A DNA stretch of 64,000 nucleotides from assembly GCA_034667525.1 (NCBI GenBank), contig JAXDJO010000061.1, positions 1 to 64,000 on the forward strand, given 5' to 3'. Shown piece by piece: positions 34,879 to 44,780 of this stretch. Below the pieces are notes generated by a model. It did not search any database. It saw nothing but the letters and a program-made list of their open reading frames with translations, and had not been told where the DNA came from. Each line of letters starts with the position of its first letter. Positions within the stretch are counted from its first letter, which is position 1. Origin of the DNA: DATAPE01 sp034667525. GTDB lineage: Bacteria > Actinomycetota > CADDZG01 > WHSQ01. The position numbers and the translations under genes were made by a program.

Positions 34879-35136
34879 ATGGCAGTTGCAAGAAACGATC
34901 ACCTTCTGACTCCTGCAGAAGTTGCAGCCCTTTTCCGGGTGGATCCGAAAACCGTCACCCGGTGGGCCAAGGCAGGCAAGCTCTCCTCGATCCGAACGCT
35001 CGGCGGCCATCGTCGCTACCGCGCGACCGAGATCCGCGGCCTCTTCGAGGCGAGCGAATGGGCGGGGATAGTGGACCTGACCGACACCGAGGCCGGGGTC
35101 GTGGACGTCAGAGACCAAGCTGGAGCGGAGGCTTAG
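34879..35136 (+). CDS. bldC: BldC-like small MerR-fold DNA-binding protein
   Basis: 85 residues, close to the 68 of Streptomyces BldC plus a short tail. HLLTPAEVAALFRVDPKTVT is the helix-turn-helix with RWAKAGKLSSIRTLGGHRRY next, the wing and recognition region of BldC. BldC controls developmental timing in streptomycetes; orthologues are found across Actinomycetota including non-sporulating lineages. It stands alone ahead of the convergent glgB operon. Confidence 0.9.
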   Translation: MAVARNDHLLTPAEVAALFRVDPKTVTRWAKAGKLSSIRTLGGHRRYRATEIRGLFEASEWAGIVDLTDTEAGVVDVRDQAGAEA

Positions 35137-35202
35137 CCCGCACCAGCGGCCGCCACACGGCGGGCGCGAAGATCTCTGGATGGCCTCACGCGGGCAGACC
35201 TG

Positions 35203-37110
35203 TCAGCCGCGCAGCCACACGGCCGCGAATGGTGGAAGGGTCACCACCGCGGAATGCTCCATCGCCTGGCCGCGCTCCGTGGTCGCCTCGATCGCTCCCG
35301 GATTGATATTTCCAGCCCCCATATAGCGCGTGGAATCGGTGTTCAGGACCTCCCGAAAGAGCCCAGGTTTGGGCATGCCGATCCGGAAGTGCCTCCGTAT
35401 CACGGGGGCCAGGTTGCAGATGCATACGAGGCACTCGCCGCTGGTGGGGTCCCTCCGGAAGAACGACACCACGTTGTTCTGGGCATCGCCCTCTGCGGTC
35501 CACCCGCCGCCCTCGGGAGCGGGCACCTCCTCCCACAGCGAGCGGGACTCGAGGTAAAGGCGATTGAGATCGCGCACCAAGTGTTGAATCCCCGCGTGGT
35601 CAGGATCGTCGAGTAGATCCCAGTCGATGCTCGAGTCGTGATCCCATTCGCGCTCCTGCGCTATCTCGCCACCCATGAAGAGCAGTTTCTTTCCGGGGTA
35701 GGCCCACATGTAGGCGAGCAGGCACTTCAACAAAGCCAGGCGCCGGTATCTGTCGCCCGTCATCTTCCCAATGAGAGATCCCTTGCCGTGGACCACCTCG
35801 TCGTGGGACAGGGGAAGGATGAAGTGCTCGTTCCAGGCGTACATGAGTGTGAAGGTGAGATCGCCCTGATGACGCCGCCGCAAGGAGGTCTCTCTCCGGA
35901 AATGGTGCAGGGTGTCGTGCATCCACCCGAGGTTCCATTTGAGATCGAACCCGAGTCCCCCCTCCTGGACCGGCTTGGTCACTCCCGGCCAGGCCGCGGA
36001 TTCTTCGGCGATCAATAGAACGTCGGGGTGCCTGGCGTGCAATCTCGTCGTCAGCTCGGTGATGAATGCCAAAGCTTCGAGGTTCTGTCGCCCCCCGAAC
36101 CTGTTGGGCTTCCACTCGCCATCCTTGCGGCTGTAGTCGAGGTAAAGCATCGAGGCGACCGCATCCACGCGGAAACCGTCGATGTGAAACTGCTCTGCCC
36201 AGTAGAGGGCTGCGGCGATCAAGAAGTTGCGCACCATCGGCGAGCCGTAATCGAAGACGACGGTTCCCCAATCCGGGTGCTCCCGTCTCAACGGGTCGGC
36301 ATCCTCGTAGAGCAGGGAGCCATCGAAGCGCGCCAGTGCCCACTCGTCCTTGGGGAAATGCGCGGGCACCCAATCCACGATCACGCCGATGCCTGCCTGA
36401 TGGAAAGAATCGACGAGGTATCCGAAGTCATCGGGGTCCCCGAAGCGGGCCGTGGGTGCAAAGTAATTGGTCGTTTGGTAGCCCCACGATCCACCGAAGG
36501 GGTGTTCGGCGAGCGGGAGGAATTCGACGTGGGTAAAGCCCATGTCGATGCAATATCCAGGAAGGGTTTCAGCCAGCTGGCGGTACGTAAGGGCCTCGCC
36601 GTTGGGATCGCGCCGCCATGAACCCAGATGAACCTCGTAGATCGACAGGGGCGATGCCAGGTGGTCCCGTGCGGACCTTTTCTGCATCCACTCCTCGTCG
36701 TGGAAGCGGTAGCGAGAGGAAAAGACAACCGAAGCTGTTCCCGGCGGCATCTCGGTTGCGAACGCCACCGGATCGGTCTTTGCGACGCGGCGTCCCTCAG
36801 TTGTTACAACTTCGTATCGGTAGGGCGCGCCTCGGGGAACCGCGGGAACGAATATCTCCCAGATCCCAGCAGGATCGAGGCGTCTCATCGGGTGGTCGAG
36901 CCCTCCCGTGGTGCCGGGCGGGCCGATTACCTTGACGCTGCGGGCCGCGGGGGCCCAAACGGCAAACGTGACGCCGTCCATCCCGGCAACGGTGCTCGGG
37001 TGGGCACCTAGCTTGTCGTAGAGCCTGTTGTGCGTTCCCTCTTGCAACAGCCGAAGGTCATGCTCATCGAGGCCGGCGGGAGCGTTCGGATCCTGGTCCG
37101 CTCCTGGCAT
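35203..37110 (-). CDS. glgB: 1,4-alpha-glucan branching enzyme
   Basis: GH13 branching enzyme that makes alpha-1,6 branches, last step of the GlgE pathway. About 635 residues from ATG 37110, one nt after the mak stop; an upstream TTG (37143) would overlap mak. N-terminal CBM48 domain (FAVWAPAARSVKVIG), barrel motifs GVIVDWVPAHFPKD, HIDGFRVDAVASMLYLDY with nucleophile Asp, LLIAEESAAWPGV with the acid Glu and PLSHDEVVHGKGSL with the stabilising Asp. MLYLDYSR and FMGGEIAQEREW are typical branching-enzyme blocks. Confidence 0.96.
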   Translation of the reverse strand: MPGADQDPNAPAGLDEHDLRLLQEGTHNRLYDKLGAHPSTVAGMDGVTFAVWAPAARSVKVIGPPGTTGGLDHPMRRLDPAGIWEIFVPAVPRGAPYRYEVVTTEGRRVAKTDPVAFATEMPPGTASVVFSSRYRFHDEEWMQKRSARDHLASPLSIYEVHLGSWRRDPNGEALTYRQLAETLPGYCIDMGFTHVEFLPLAEHPFGGSWGYQTTNYFAPTARFGDPDDFGYLVDSFHQAGIGVIVDWVPAHFPKDEWALARFDGSLLYEDADPLRREHPDWGTVVFDYGSPMVRNFLIAAALYWAEQFHIDGFRVDAVASMLYLDYSRKDGEWKPNRFGGRQNLEALAFITELTTRLHARHPDVLLIAEESAAWPGVTKPVQEGGLGFDLKWNLGWMHDTLHHFRRETSLRRRHQGDLTFTLMYAWNEHFILPLSHDEVVHGKGSLIGKMTGDRYRRLALLKCLLAYMWAYPGKKLLFMGGEIAQEREWDHDSSIDWDLLDDPDHAGIQHLVRDLNRLYLESRSLWEEVPAPEGGGWTAEGDAQNNVVSFFRRDPTSGECLVCICNLAPVIRRHFRIGMPKPGLFREVLNTDSTRYMGAGNINPGAIEATTERGQAMEHSAVVTLPPFAAVWLRG

Positions 37111-37111
37111 C

Positions 37112-38533
37112 TCAGCCGGGGGCCGGCCCCAAGATCCGTGCAAGTCCGCGCAGCGGGATCTGGATCCAGTCCGGCCGGTTCTGCTGCTCGTACGCGATCT
37201 CGTAGAGGGCCTTGTCGATCTCGAAAGCGTCGAGCATGGCGTCCAGGTCGGGGCGCTTGGGCGGGAGGAACTTCCCCTCGTGAGAGCGACGCAAGTAGGC
37301 GGTAAGGAACCGTCCGCGCGCCAGGCCCTCCCACGCGTCCGCCCATGGTTGCAACCTCAGCCATTCCTCGCTTTGAAACTCAGCCCGTTCCAACAGCGAC
37401 ACTGAAGCTGCGTAGCTGAACGAACGCAACATCCCAGCAACATCACGTAGGGGAGAGTGCCGTTGACGGCGCTCTTCCAGCGACCGTGCGGGTTCGCCTT
37501 CGAAATCGATGATCATCCAGCCTCGGTCGCTGGTGAGAACCTGCCCCAAGTGGTAGTCGCCGTGGATACGCGTCTTGAAACCGGGTCTGGGCACTGTCAC
37601 CAGGCGTTCGATCGCCCGCTCCAATGCGTCTGTCCACTGCTCTATCACCGCGACTCCTGCCGCTGCCAGCGAAGCCGCGGACGCGCGGAGCTCGTCGCCC
37701 CACCTCTCTAGATCGTGTCCTTGAATCACAACGGGAAGTGAGTCCAGGTCGAGTTCCTCTTTTGTAAGTGCAACATGCAGCCCGGCCGAGACATCGCCAA
37801 GATCTTCCAGAGACCGGAGATTGTCCATGGCCCTTTCTTCGATGGTCGCGGTTATCTCAGCGGTTGTGATCTCCCCGGGGACGGCCGCGTCGTACAGGTC
37901 GTGGAGACGGCCGAGAACGTCTTTCCAGCCTTCCACGGCATCGGTCACATAACGCTGCGCCACCGCGATGTCCATCGTGATTTCCTCGTCGTCGAGTGTT
38001 CCTTCGAACGTGATCTCTCCGATGTGCTCGGGGATGTGGGGGAATCCGAGGTTGGTGAGCAGACGAGTGATCTCGCGCTCCGGGTTGATTCCCGGTTGCA
38101 CCCGCCGAAGGAACTTGATGATGACGCTTTCGTCCATCACCACCGAGGTGTTGCTCTGGTCTGCCCCCAGAGAACGCGCCGAGCTCCACACTCGTTCCAG
38201 CATCGGATCCAGGCCGGGGCCGGCGAAGTTGAAAACGCTGTTCGTGCCTTTGAGTGGGGTGCCGTGCGCCATGAGCTCGCCCAGGACCAAGAGTCGCTCC
38301 GGTTCCTCGAGGGCGTCCCTGCTGGTGCCGTCATCACCCACCAGCAGCGGCAGGTGAAACAGATCGCTGTCTCCCTGCCGATAGTGGACGGCGACCACGG
38401 CCAGGATGAGGCTGGGGTCACCGTCTTGAACCACAGCAGCGTCGATGAGGTCTGCCCGCGCGATGTCCCGGCCCTTGGCCCCGAACCATCGTTGTTCGGG
38501 GAGCCGCCGCACGATCTCGTGCAGGTCGATCAT
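37112..38533 (-). CDS. mak: Maltokinase (Mak/Pep2)
   Basis: Phosphorylates maltose to maltose 1-phosphate with ATP, feeding GlgE. 473 residues. N-terminal cap begins RRLPEQRWFGAKGRDIARAD, the ATP lobe has DESVIIKFLRRVQPGINPE, and the catalytic lobe has TRIHGDYHLGQVL and WMIIDFEGEPARSLEERR, matching maltokinase. The ATG overlaps the treS stop (ATGA) and the stop is 1 nt before glgB, so coupling is tight along the operon. Confidence 0.95.
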   Translation of the reverse strand: MIDLHEIVRRLPEQRWFGAKGRDIARADLIDAAVVQDGDPSLILAVVAVHYRQGDSDLFHLPLLVGDDGTSRDALEEPERLLVLGELMAHGTPLKGTNSVFNFAGPGLDPMLERVWSSARSLGADQSNTSVVMDESVIIKFLRRVQPGINPEREITRLLTNLGFPHIPEHIGEITFEGTLDDEEITMDIAVAQRYVTDAVEGWKDVLGRLHDLYDAAVPGEITTAEITATIEERAMDNLRSLEDLGDVSAGLHVALTKEELDLDSLPVVIQGHDLERWGDELRASAASLAAAGVAVIEQWTDALERAIERLVTVPRPGFKTRIHGDYHLGQVLTSDRGWMIIDFEGEPARSLEERRQRHSPLRDVAGMLRSFSYAASVSLLERAEFQSEEWLRLQPWADAWEGLARGRFLTAYLRRSHEGKFLPPKRPDLDAMLDAFEIDKALYEIAYEQQNRPDWIQIPLRGLARILGPAPG

Positions 38534-40206
38534 GGCGTCTCCTCCCGGACCAGTTGAAACCAGTAGAAGCTGTGTGGCGCGAATGTCAAGAGATAGGGCA
38601 ATTCTCCTATTGCCGGGAAGCGCTCCCGGCCGAGAAGCTCTATCGGATACATGCCCTCGTATGAGGATAGGTCGAGCTCTGCAGCCCGTGCCCGAGAGGA
38701 CAAGTTATTGACGCACAAGATGACGTCTTCCTCGTACTGGCGGATAAAAGCGAAGATCGCCGGGTTGTCGGGGCTCAGCGCCTCGAAAGACCCCAATCCA
38801 AAGACAGGGTGCTGCTTGCGCACGGCGAGCAGCCTGCGGAACCACTGCAGAAAGGAATGCTGATCGCGGAGCTGAGCTTCGATGTTGCACGCCTGATACC
38901 CATAAACGGGGTCGAGCAGCGGGGGCAGGTAGAGCTGCGCGAAATCCGCCCGGGAGAACCCGGCATTGCGGTCGCCCGTCCATTGCATCGGCGTGCGGAC
39001 GCCATCGCGATCTCCCAGATAGATGTTGTCGCCCATGCCGATCTCGTCACCGTAATAGACGATCGGCGTACCGGGGAGGGAGAACAACATCGCGTGGAAG
39101 AGCTCGCTTTCGGTGCGGGAGTTCTCGAGTAGAGGAGCGAGGCGCCTTCTGATCCCAAGGTTGAGTTTCATCCGCGGGTCCTTCGCATACTCCTGGTACA
39201 TGTAGTCCCGCTCCTCGTCGGTGACCATCTCGAGCGTCAGCTCGTCGTGATTGCGTAGGAAGATGCCCCACTGTGCGTTCTCCGGGATCGGAGGAGTTTG
39301 CTCGAGGATCTCCACGATGGGATAGCGCACCTGCCTCCGGGCAGCCATGAACATGCGCGGCATGAGCGGGAAGTGGAACGCCATATGACACTCGTCTCCG
39401 GAGCCGAAGTAGGGAACCACATCGGCCGGCCACTGGTTCGCCTCTGCCAGGAGGACGACATCCCGGTAGGACTTTTCGATCTCTCGCCGTACCCGTTTGA
39501 GGAAGGCGTGACTCTCGGGCAGGTTTTCACAGATGGTGCCTTCCCGCTCGAACAAGTAGGGAACCGCGTCCAAACGGAATCCATCCAACCCGAGGTCCAG
39601 CCAGAAGCGAAGCGCCGCCAGCATCTGTTCCTGCACATCTTCGTTGTCGTAGTTGAGATCGGGTTGATGGCTGAAGAAACGATGCCAGTAGAACGCGCCC
39701 GCTTCTTCATCCCAGCTCCAGTTGGATCTCTCCGAATCTACGAAGATGATGCGTGCATCGGCATACTTCTCGTTCGTCTCCGACCACACATACCAATCTC
39801 GCTTTGCCGACCCAGGCTGGCGTGATTCCTGAAACCAGGGATGTTGATCTGATGTGTGATTGACAACGAAGTCGGCAACCACTCGTATGCCGCGGCCGTG
39901 CGCCCCCGCCAAAAAGTTGGTGAAATCGTTCAGGCTCCCATGCTCCGGCAGTATCGAATAGAAGTCGGAGATATCGTAGCCCCCGTCCCGAAGCGGCGAT
40001 TGGAAGAAAGGGAGCAACCAGATACAGTCGATGCCAAGCCACTCGAGGTAGTCGAGTTTTTCAACGAGACCCCTGAAGTCTCCGGAGCCGTCGGCATTCG
40101 AGTCGTTGAAGCTGCGGACGTAGAGCTCGTAGAAGACCGCCTTCTTGTACCAGAGCGGATCGCCTTCCAACATCATCTGTGGGTGCCCCGGACCGTCACG
40201 GTGCAC
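38530..40206 (-). CDS. treS: Trehalose synthase (maltose alpha-D-glucosyltransferase)
   Basis: Interconverts trehalose and maltose. 558 residues from GTG 40206 (11-nt overlap with glgE). GH13 motifs: GIRVVADFVVNHTSDQHPWF, DGFRLDAVPYLFEREGT with nucleophile Asp, VVLLAEANQWPADVVPYF with acid Glu and FLRNHDELTLEMVTDEERDY with the stabilising Asp. There is no maltokinase fusion, in contrast to some relatives. Second gene of glgE-treS-mak-glgB. Confidence 0.95.
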   Translation of the reverse strand: MHRDGPGHPQMMLEGDPLWYKKAVFYELYVRSFNDSNADGSGDFRGLVEKLDYLEWLGIDCIWLLPFFQSPLRDGGYDISDFYSILPEHGSLNDFTNFLAGAHGRGIRVVADFVVNHTSDQHPWFQESRQPGSAKRDWYVWSETNEKYADARIIFVDSERSNWSWDEEAGAFYWHRFFSHQPDLNYDNEDVQEQMLAALRFWLDLGLDGFRLDAVPYLFEREGTICENLPESHAFLKRVRREIEKSYRDVVLLAEANQWPADVVPYFGSGDECHMAFHFPLMPRMFMAARRQVRYPIVEILEQTPPIPENAQWGIFLRNHDELTLEMVTDEERDYMYQEYAKDPRMKLNLGIRRRLAPLLENSRTESELFHAMLFSLPGTPIVYYGDEIGMGDNIYLGDRDGVRTPMQWTGDRNAGFSRADFAQLYLPPLLDPVYGYQACNIEAQLRDQHSFLQWFRRLLAVRKQHPVFGLGSFEALSPDNPAIFAFIRQYEEDVILCVNNLSSRARAAELDLSSYEGMYPIELLGRERFPAIGELPYLLTFAPHSFYWFQLVREETP

Positions 40207-42154
40207 CGATCTTGAAGATCTGGGCCGGTTGCCCCAAAGGGTCCAGGGTCACGCGGTTCTTTGGCCCCCGCCATTCGACGGCCGCACCCGAGAGCATCTC
40301 GTCCAGCCGGTAGGGTCTGCTCTCGTCCAATCCCAGTTGCAGCATGTCGAGCGTGACCGTTGTCTCCTGTGTCGAGAAGGGGTCGAGGCTGATCACCACA
40401 AGGATGGCATCGCGCCCCGGGATGGTCTTCGAGAAGGCTAAGACCTGGTCGTTGTCGGTGCTCTGAAAACACAGGTTGGTCAGCAATGCGAGAGCGGGTT
40501 CGTCGTGCCTGATCTGGTTGATCCGGCGGATGAAGGGAATCAGGGTTCCGTCCTCAGGTTCCCAACTGCGATGGCGCAACTCGTATTTCTCGGAGTCGAG
40601 ATACTCCTCGCTTCCCTTTCTCAACGGGATGTTCTCGTAGAACTCGAATCCCGAATAGACCCCGTAAGAAGGCGACATCAGTGAGGCGAGCGCAAACCTG
40701 ATCTTGAATGCCGGAGCGCCTCCCGTCTGGAGAAACTCGGTCAGGATGTCCTGCGTGTTGGTGAAGAAGTTCGGACGGAAATAATCGGCCATGTCCGTCT
40801 GCGTGAGCTCTTCGAGGTAATCCGTTAGCTCGCCCTTCTCGTTTCTCCAGGTGAAGTACGTGTAGGACTGGGTAAAGCCGAGCTTCGCCAACAGGCGCAT
40901 CACCTTTGGCCGCGTGAACGCCTCGGAAAGGAAGATGACGTCCGATCTCTCCCTCTGGACTTCGTCGATCAGCCACTCCCAGAAAGCAAACGACTTGGTG
41001 TGAGGATTATCGACACGAAAGATCGTTATCCCGTGCGCGATCCAGAAATCGACGACCGAATGAAGCTCGCGCCACAGGCCCTCGCGGTCCGGTGTGTCGA
41101 AGTTGATCGGATAGATGTCTTCGTATTTCTTCGGGGGGTTTTCGGCATACATGATCGATCCATCGGGGCGGTGATGGAACCACTCCGGATGCTCCATAAC
41201 CCACGGATGGTCCGGCGAGCACTGGATCGCGAAGTCCAGGGCTACCTCGATCCCATGGCGGCCCGCCGTCTCTACGAAGTGGTCGAAGTCACCTAGAGAT
41301 CCGAGATTCGGGTCGACCGACTTGTGGCCACCCGCTCGGTTCCCTATTGCCCACGGACTCCCGACATCTTCCGGTTGCCTGAGCAGCGCGTTGTTCTTTC
41401 CCTTACGGTGGGTTTCACCTATGGGGTGAATGGGGGGCAGATAGACGACGTCGAACCCCATGGACGCAACGGTTGCCAGGTGATCTGCCGAGGTTCGAAA
41501 AGTGCCGTGGCTTCCGTGGGGCCCGGTCGAGCGTGGGAAGAACTCGTACCAGGCTCCGAACCTGGCTCTCTCTCTGTCCACGGTCAGCTCCAGGAGCGGT
41601 CGATAGAAGGTCCCTCCCGTCCGGTCGGGGTGCCCCTCCATCGCCTCCAGAACCTCTGGGCCGAGAGCTGCTTCGATCTCCTCCTCGCCGAACGAGGTGG
41701 CCGTTGCCGACCGGCTCCTCAGCTCTGCCACGGCGTTTTCGAGCACGCCGCGAGAGTGGCGAGGGACCAGGGCCAGGCGGCGCTCGATCAGCAGCGCGCC
41801 CTCCTCCAGATCCAGCCCCGTTGCTTGACCGGCCTCCGCCTTCTTCAACAAGCCCCTGCGCCAGGTGGAGAAGTGATCGGTCCAGGCTTCGATCGTGTAG
41901 TGCCATCGGCCCTCCGTCAGCACCTGGAAGCTGCCTCTCCACCGGTCGTTGTCGAAGTGCGCCATCCGCGACTCGGAGGTGTTGCCTGCAGGATCTTCAC
42001 AACGGACCACTGCTGCGAGCACTGCGGTTCCGTCCCTGAAGATGTCGGCGGTGACGTCAACCGTGTCTCCCTTCACCGCCTTGGCCCTGTACCGTCCTCC
42101 GTTCAATTCAGGTCGTACTGCCTCGATAACTATGTGCTCATTACTGGCCGGCAT
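40196..42154 (-). CDS. glgE: Alpha-1,4-glucan:maltose-1-phosphate maltosyltransferase
   Basis: Extends alpha-1,4-glucan with maltosyl units from maltose 1-phosphate. 652 residues. N-terminal domains with ARFGAWYEFFPRSTG, DVVYLPPIHPIGETHRKGKN and GIEVALDFAIQCSPDHPW; HGITIFRVDNPHTKSFAFWE carries the nucleophile Asp, VIFLSEAFTRPKVM the acid Glu; YENIPLRKGSEEYLDSEKYE is typical of GlgE. First gene of the operon. Minus-strand TAACAT lies exactly 6 nt before the ATG with no Shine-Dalgarno, so a leaderless mRNA is likely. glgP is divergent. Confidence 0.96.
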   Translation of the reverse strand: MPASNEHIVIEAVRPELNGGRYRAKAVKGDTVDVTADIFRDGTAVLAAVVRCEDPAGNTSESRMAHFDNDRWRGSFQVLTEGRWHYTIEAWTDHFSTWRRGLLKKAEAGQATGLDLEEGALLIERRLALVPRHSRGVLENAVAELRSRSATATSFGEEEIEAALGPEVLEAMEGHPDRTGGTFYRPLLELTVDRERARFGAWYEFFPRSTGPHGSHGTFRTSADHLATVASMGFDVVYLPPIHPIGETHRKGKNNALLRQPEDVGSPWAIGNRAGGHKSVDPNLGSLGDFDHFVETAGRHGIEVALDFAIQCSPDHPWVMEHPEWFHHRPDGSIMYAENPPKKYEDIYPINFDTPDREGLWRELHSVVDFWIAHGITIFRVDNPHTKSFAFWEWLIDEVQRERSDVIFLSEAFTRPKVMRLLAKLGFTQSYTYFTWRNEKGELTDYLEELTQTDMADYFRPNFFTNTQDILTEFLQTGGAPAFKIRFALASLMSPSYGVYSGFEFYENIPLRKGSEEYLDSEKYELRHRSWEPEDGTLIPFIRRINQIRHDEPALALLTNLCFQSTDNDQVLAFSKTIPGRDAILVVISLDPFSTQETTVTLDMLQLGLDESRPYRLDEMLSGAAVEWRGPKNRVTLDPLGQPAQIFKIGAP

Positions 42155-42160
42155 CGACCG

Positions 42161-42166
42161 ATGTTA
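42161..42166 (-). promoter_or_regulatory. Leaderless promoter of glgE (-10 element)
   Basis: TAACAT on the minus strand, followed by exactly 6 nt and the glgE ATG, puts the +1 on the first base of the start codon. No ribosome binding site is visible and the -35 is weak. Inference from spacing. Confidence 0.5.
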
Positions 42167-42227
42167 GCGGCGGGCCGTGAACCTTTACGGTGAGCCATGT
42201 CCAGAAAGAAAGTGAGACGCTACTCGA

Positions 42228-44780
42228 ATGAGAGCAATCCGCAGCTTCCCGGTCCGGGCCGCCGTTCCCCCGGCCCTCGAGACTCTCTTTGGGCTCGCGA
42301 TGAATCTCCGGTGGACCTGGGATAAGCCAACTGCCGAGCTGTTCCGCCGGCTTGACGAGGATGCGTGGGAACGCTCGGGTCGAGATCCCATCAGGATGCT
42401 CGGGTTGGTGTCCGGCCAGCGCGCCGAGGAGGCTGCGGGCGACCCAGCATTCCTTGCCTCGGTTGCGGCAGCCGCCGAAGATCTTTCCCGCTACCTATCC
42501 GAACCCCGCTGGTACCAAGAACAGGCGAACACGGCTTCCTTGCGCACCGTTGCTTATTTCTCGCCCGAGTTCGGAGTGTCGGAGACGATGCCCATCTATT
42601 CGGGGGGCCTTGGCATCCTCGCCGGCGATCATCTGAAGGCGGCCAGCGATCTGGGCTTTCCCCTGGTGGGTGTGGGATTGCTTTACCGCGAGTCGTTCCA
42701 CCAACGGCTCGATGCTTACGGTTGGCAACAGGAGCGCTATCCCTCCACCGATCCCCATGCGATGCCCCTGCGGCTTCTGACTTCCGACGATGGCTCGCCG
42801 CTCAAGATCGCGGTCGATCTGGCAGGAGCCAACTGCATTGCCCAGCTGTGGTCTGCGCAGGTCGGCCGGACTCCACTGCTGATGATGGATTGTGATGTGG
42901 AGGAGAACGAGCCTCCCCAGCGGGCGGTCACAGACCGGCTCTACTTTGGGGACAGCGAGCACCGTCTCCGCCAGGAGATCCTGCTGGGCATCGGCGGCGT
43001 CCGGGCGCTGGAGGCGGCGGGCTACGACCCCGACGTCTTTCACTCCAACGAGGGCCATGCAGGCTTCTTGGGGCTGGAGAGGATCAGACGGCTGGTTCAG
43101 AGGGAAGCGTTGACGTTTGCAGAGGCGCTCGAGGCCGTCAGGGCTACGACGATCTTCACCACTCACACTCCGGTGCCTGCCGGGATCGATATCTACTCGA
43201 CCGAGCTCATGGAGCGCCACTTCGGTGCGTTCGCCGACGAATGCAACATCCCCCTCGAAGAGCTTCTGAACCTCGGCAGGTTGGGGCCTTCATACGCAGA
43301 AGAAAGCGAAGACTTCAATATGGCCGTGATGGGGTTCCGCCTTGCCGGCCGGGCGAATGGCGTGAGCAAGCTTCATGGAGAAGTGTCTCGAAGGATCTTT
43401 TCTTCTATCTGGCCACAGGTTCCGGCCGGCGAAGTGCCGATCGGATACGTCACCAATGGGGTGCACGCGTCGACCTGGTTCGGCTCGGAGATGTTCGATC
43501 TTCTCGATGCCAGGCTCTCTCCGGGGTGGGCCGAGAGCGGACAGGTTCCCTGGAGCACCATCGCCGAAGTCCCCGAAGACGAGCTGTGGCAACAACGAAA
43601 CCGAGGCAGAACAGGGCTGGTGTCGTTCGTCCGGGAGCGCCTTCACGCCCAACTGATGGCGCGTGGAGCGTCTTCGTCAGAAGCGGAGTGGGCGCAAACC
43701 GTCTTGGATCCCGCTGTTCTCACGTTCGGGTTCGCGCGTCGCTTTGCTCAATACAAAAGAGGGACGCTGCTACTCACCGATGGAGAGCGACTGAAGCGGA
43801 TGCTGACATCCGCAACGCGCCCGATCCAGATCGTCTTTTCGGGAAAAGCCCACGCTGCAGACGAGGGCGGCAAGGAGATGATTCGGCAGCTGGTCCACTT
43901 CTCGAACGATCCGGAGATCCGCACGCGCTTCGTGTTCCTGGAGGACTACGACATGGAGGTGGCGCGGCGACTCTGTCAGGGCGTGGACGTCTGGCTGAAC
44001 AACCCCCGGCGCCCGTTGGAGGCTTCGGGAACGAGCGGCATGAAGGCCGCACTCAACGGCGTGATCAACTGCTCGATCCTCGACGGTTGGTGGGACGAGT
44101 GCTTCACGCCGGAGGTCGGCTGGGCCATCGGCAATGGCGAGACGTATACCGATCTCGCCCATCAGGATCATGTCGAGGCCCTCGCGTTGTACGACGTGCT
44201 TGAACGCGAGGTGATCCCTGCTTTCTACGAGCGCCCTGAGGGCTCTTTTTCGCCTCAGTGGATGAGCAAGATGAAGGCTTCCTTGTCCGGCCTCGGCCCG
44301 TTCGTGACGGCCGACAGGATGCTGCGCGACTACATAAGCCGACTTTACGAACCGGCGGCAGGACAGGGCCGCGAGATGTCCACCGATGCGTTTACCAGAA
44401 CGCGCGAGCTCTCGATGTGGAAGTCACGGGTGCGCGAGGCGTGGGACGACATCCATGTGGTCGGGGTGGAAGGAGATTCTGGGCCGGCCGACCTCGGGCA
44501 GGAGCGGACGGTCGTGGCGGACGTGCAACTCGGCAGGCTGTCGCCGTCAGATGTATCCGTTCAGCTGGCGCATGGCAGCGTCGGTCCGGGGGGTGAGCTC
44601 GTGGGGACGCAACTGGTCGAGATGCATCCCCACGAACAAAACGGCGAAGCCTGCCGCTATGAGGGCGGTTTCGTGGCTGCTTCTGCCGGGCTCTACGGTT
44701 TCACGGTGCGGGTTCTCCCGGCTCATCGGGACCTCATCGACGCGCACGATCTCGGCCTGGTGCAATGGAGCCCCGGCTAG
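42228..44780 (+). CDS. glgP: Alpha-glucan phosphorylase
   Basis: Releases glucose 1-phosphate from alpha-glucan. 850 residues, the long actinobacterial type with a DUF3417 N-terminus (LFGLAMNLRWTWDKPTAELF). Core motifs: YFSPEFGVSETMPIYSGGLG, HSNEGHAGFLGLERI, TTHTPVPAGIDIY, GYVTNGVHASTWF, ARRFAQYKRGTLLLTD, and EASGTSGMKAALNGVINCS with the PLP lysine. Divergent from glgE by 73 bp, so synthesis and breakdown may be co-controlled. The last 47 bp overlap the convergent S66 peptidase gene. Confidence 0.95.
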   Translation: MRAIRSFPVRAAVPPALETLFGLAMNLRWTWDKPTAELFRRLDEDAWERSGRDPIRMLGLVSGQRAEEAAGDPAFLASVAAAAEDLSRYLSEPRWYQEQANTASLRTVAYFSPEFGVSETMPIYSGGLGILAGDHLKAASDLGFPLVGVGLLYRESFHQRLDAYGWQQERYPSTDPHAMPLRLLTSDDGSPLKIAVDLAGANCIAQLWSAQVGRTPLLMMDCDVEENEPPQRAVTDRLYFGDSEHRLRQEILLGIGGVRALEAAGYDPDVFHSNEGHAGFLGLERIRRLVQREALTFAEALEAVRATTIFTTHTPVPAGIDIYSTELMERHFGAFADECNIPLEELLNLGRLGPSYAEESEDFNMAVMGFRLAGRANGVSKLHGEVSRRIFSSIWPQVPAGEVPIGYVTNGVHASTWFGSEMFDLLDARLSPGWAESGQVPWSTIAEVPEDELWQQRNRGRTGLVSFVRERLHAQLMARGASSSEAEWAQTVLDPAVLTFGFARRFAQYKRGTLLLTDGERLKRMLTSATRPIQIVFSGKAHAADEGGKEMIRQLVHFSNDPEIRTRFVFLEDYDMEVARRLCQGVDVWLNNPRRPLEASGTSGMKAALNGVINCSILDGWWDECFTPEVGWAIGNGETYTDLAHQDHVEALALYDVLEREVIPAFYERPEGSFSPQWMSKMKASLSGLGPFVTADRMLRDYISRLYEPAAGQGREMSTDAFTRTRELSMWKSRVREAWDDIHVVGVEGDSGPADLGQERTVVADVQLGRLSPSDVSVQLAHGSVGPGGELVGTQLVEMHPHEQNGEACRYEGGFVAASAGLYGFTVRVLPAHRDLIDAHDLGLVQWSPG

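Noticed and set aside
37111..37143. TTG start for glgB at 37143
   Set aside because: It would overlap mak by 32 nt, and ATG 37110 is directly after the mak stop.
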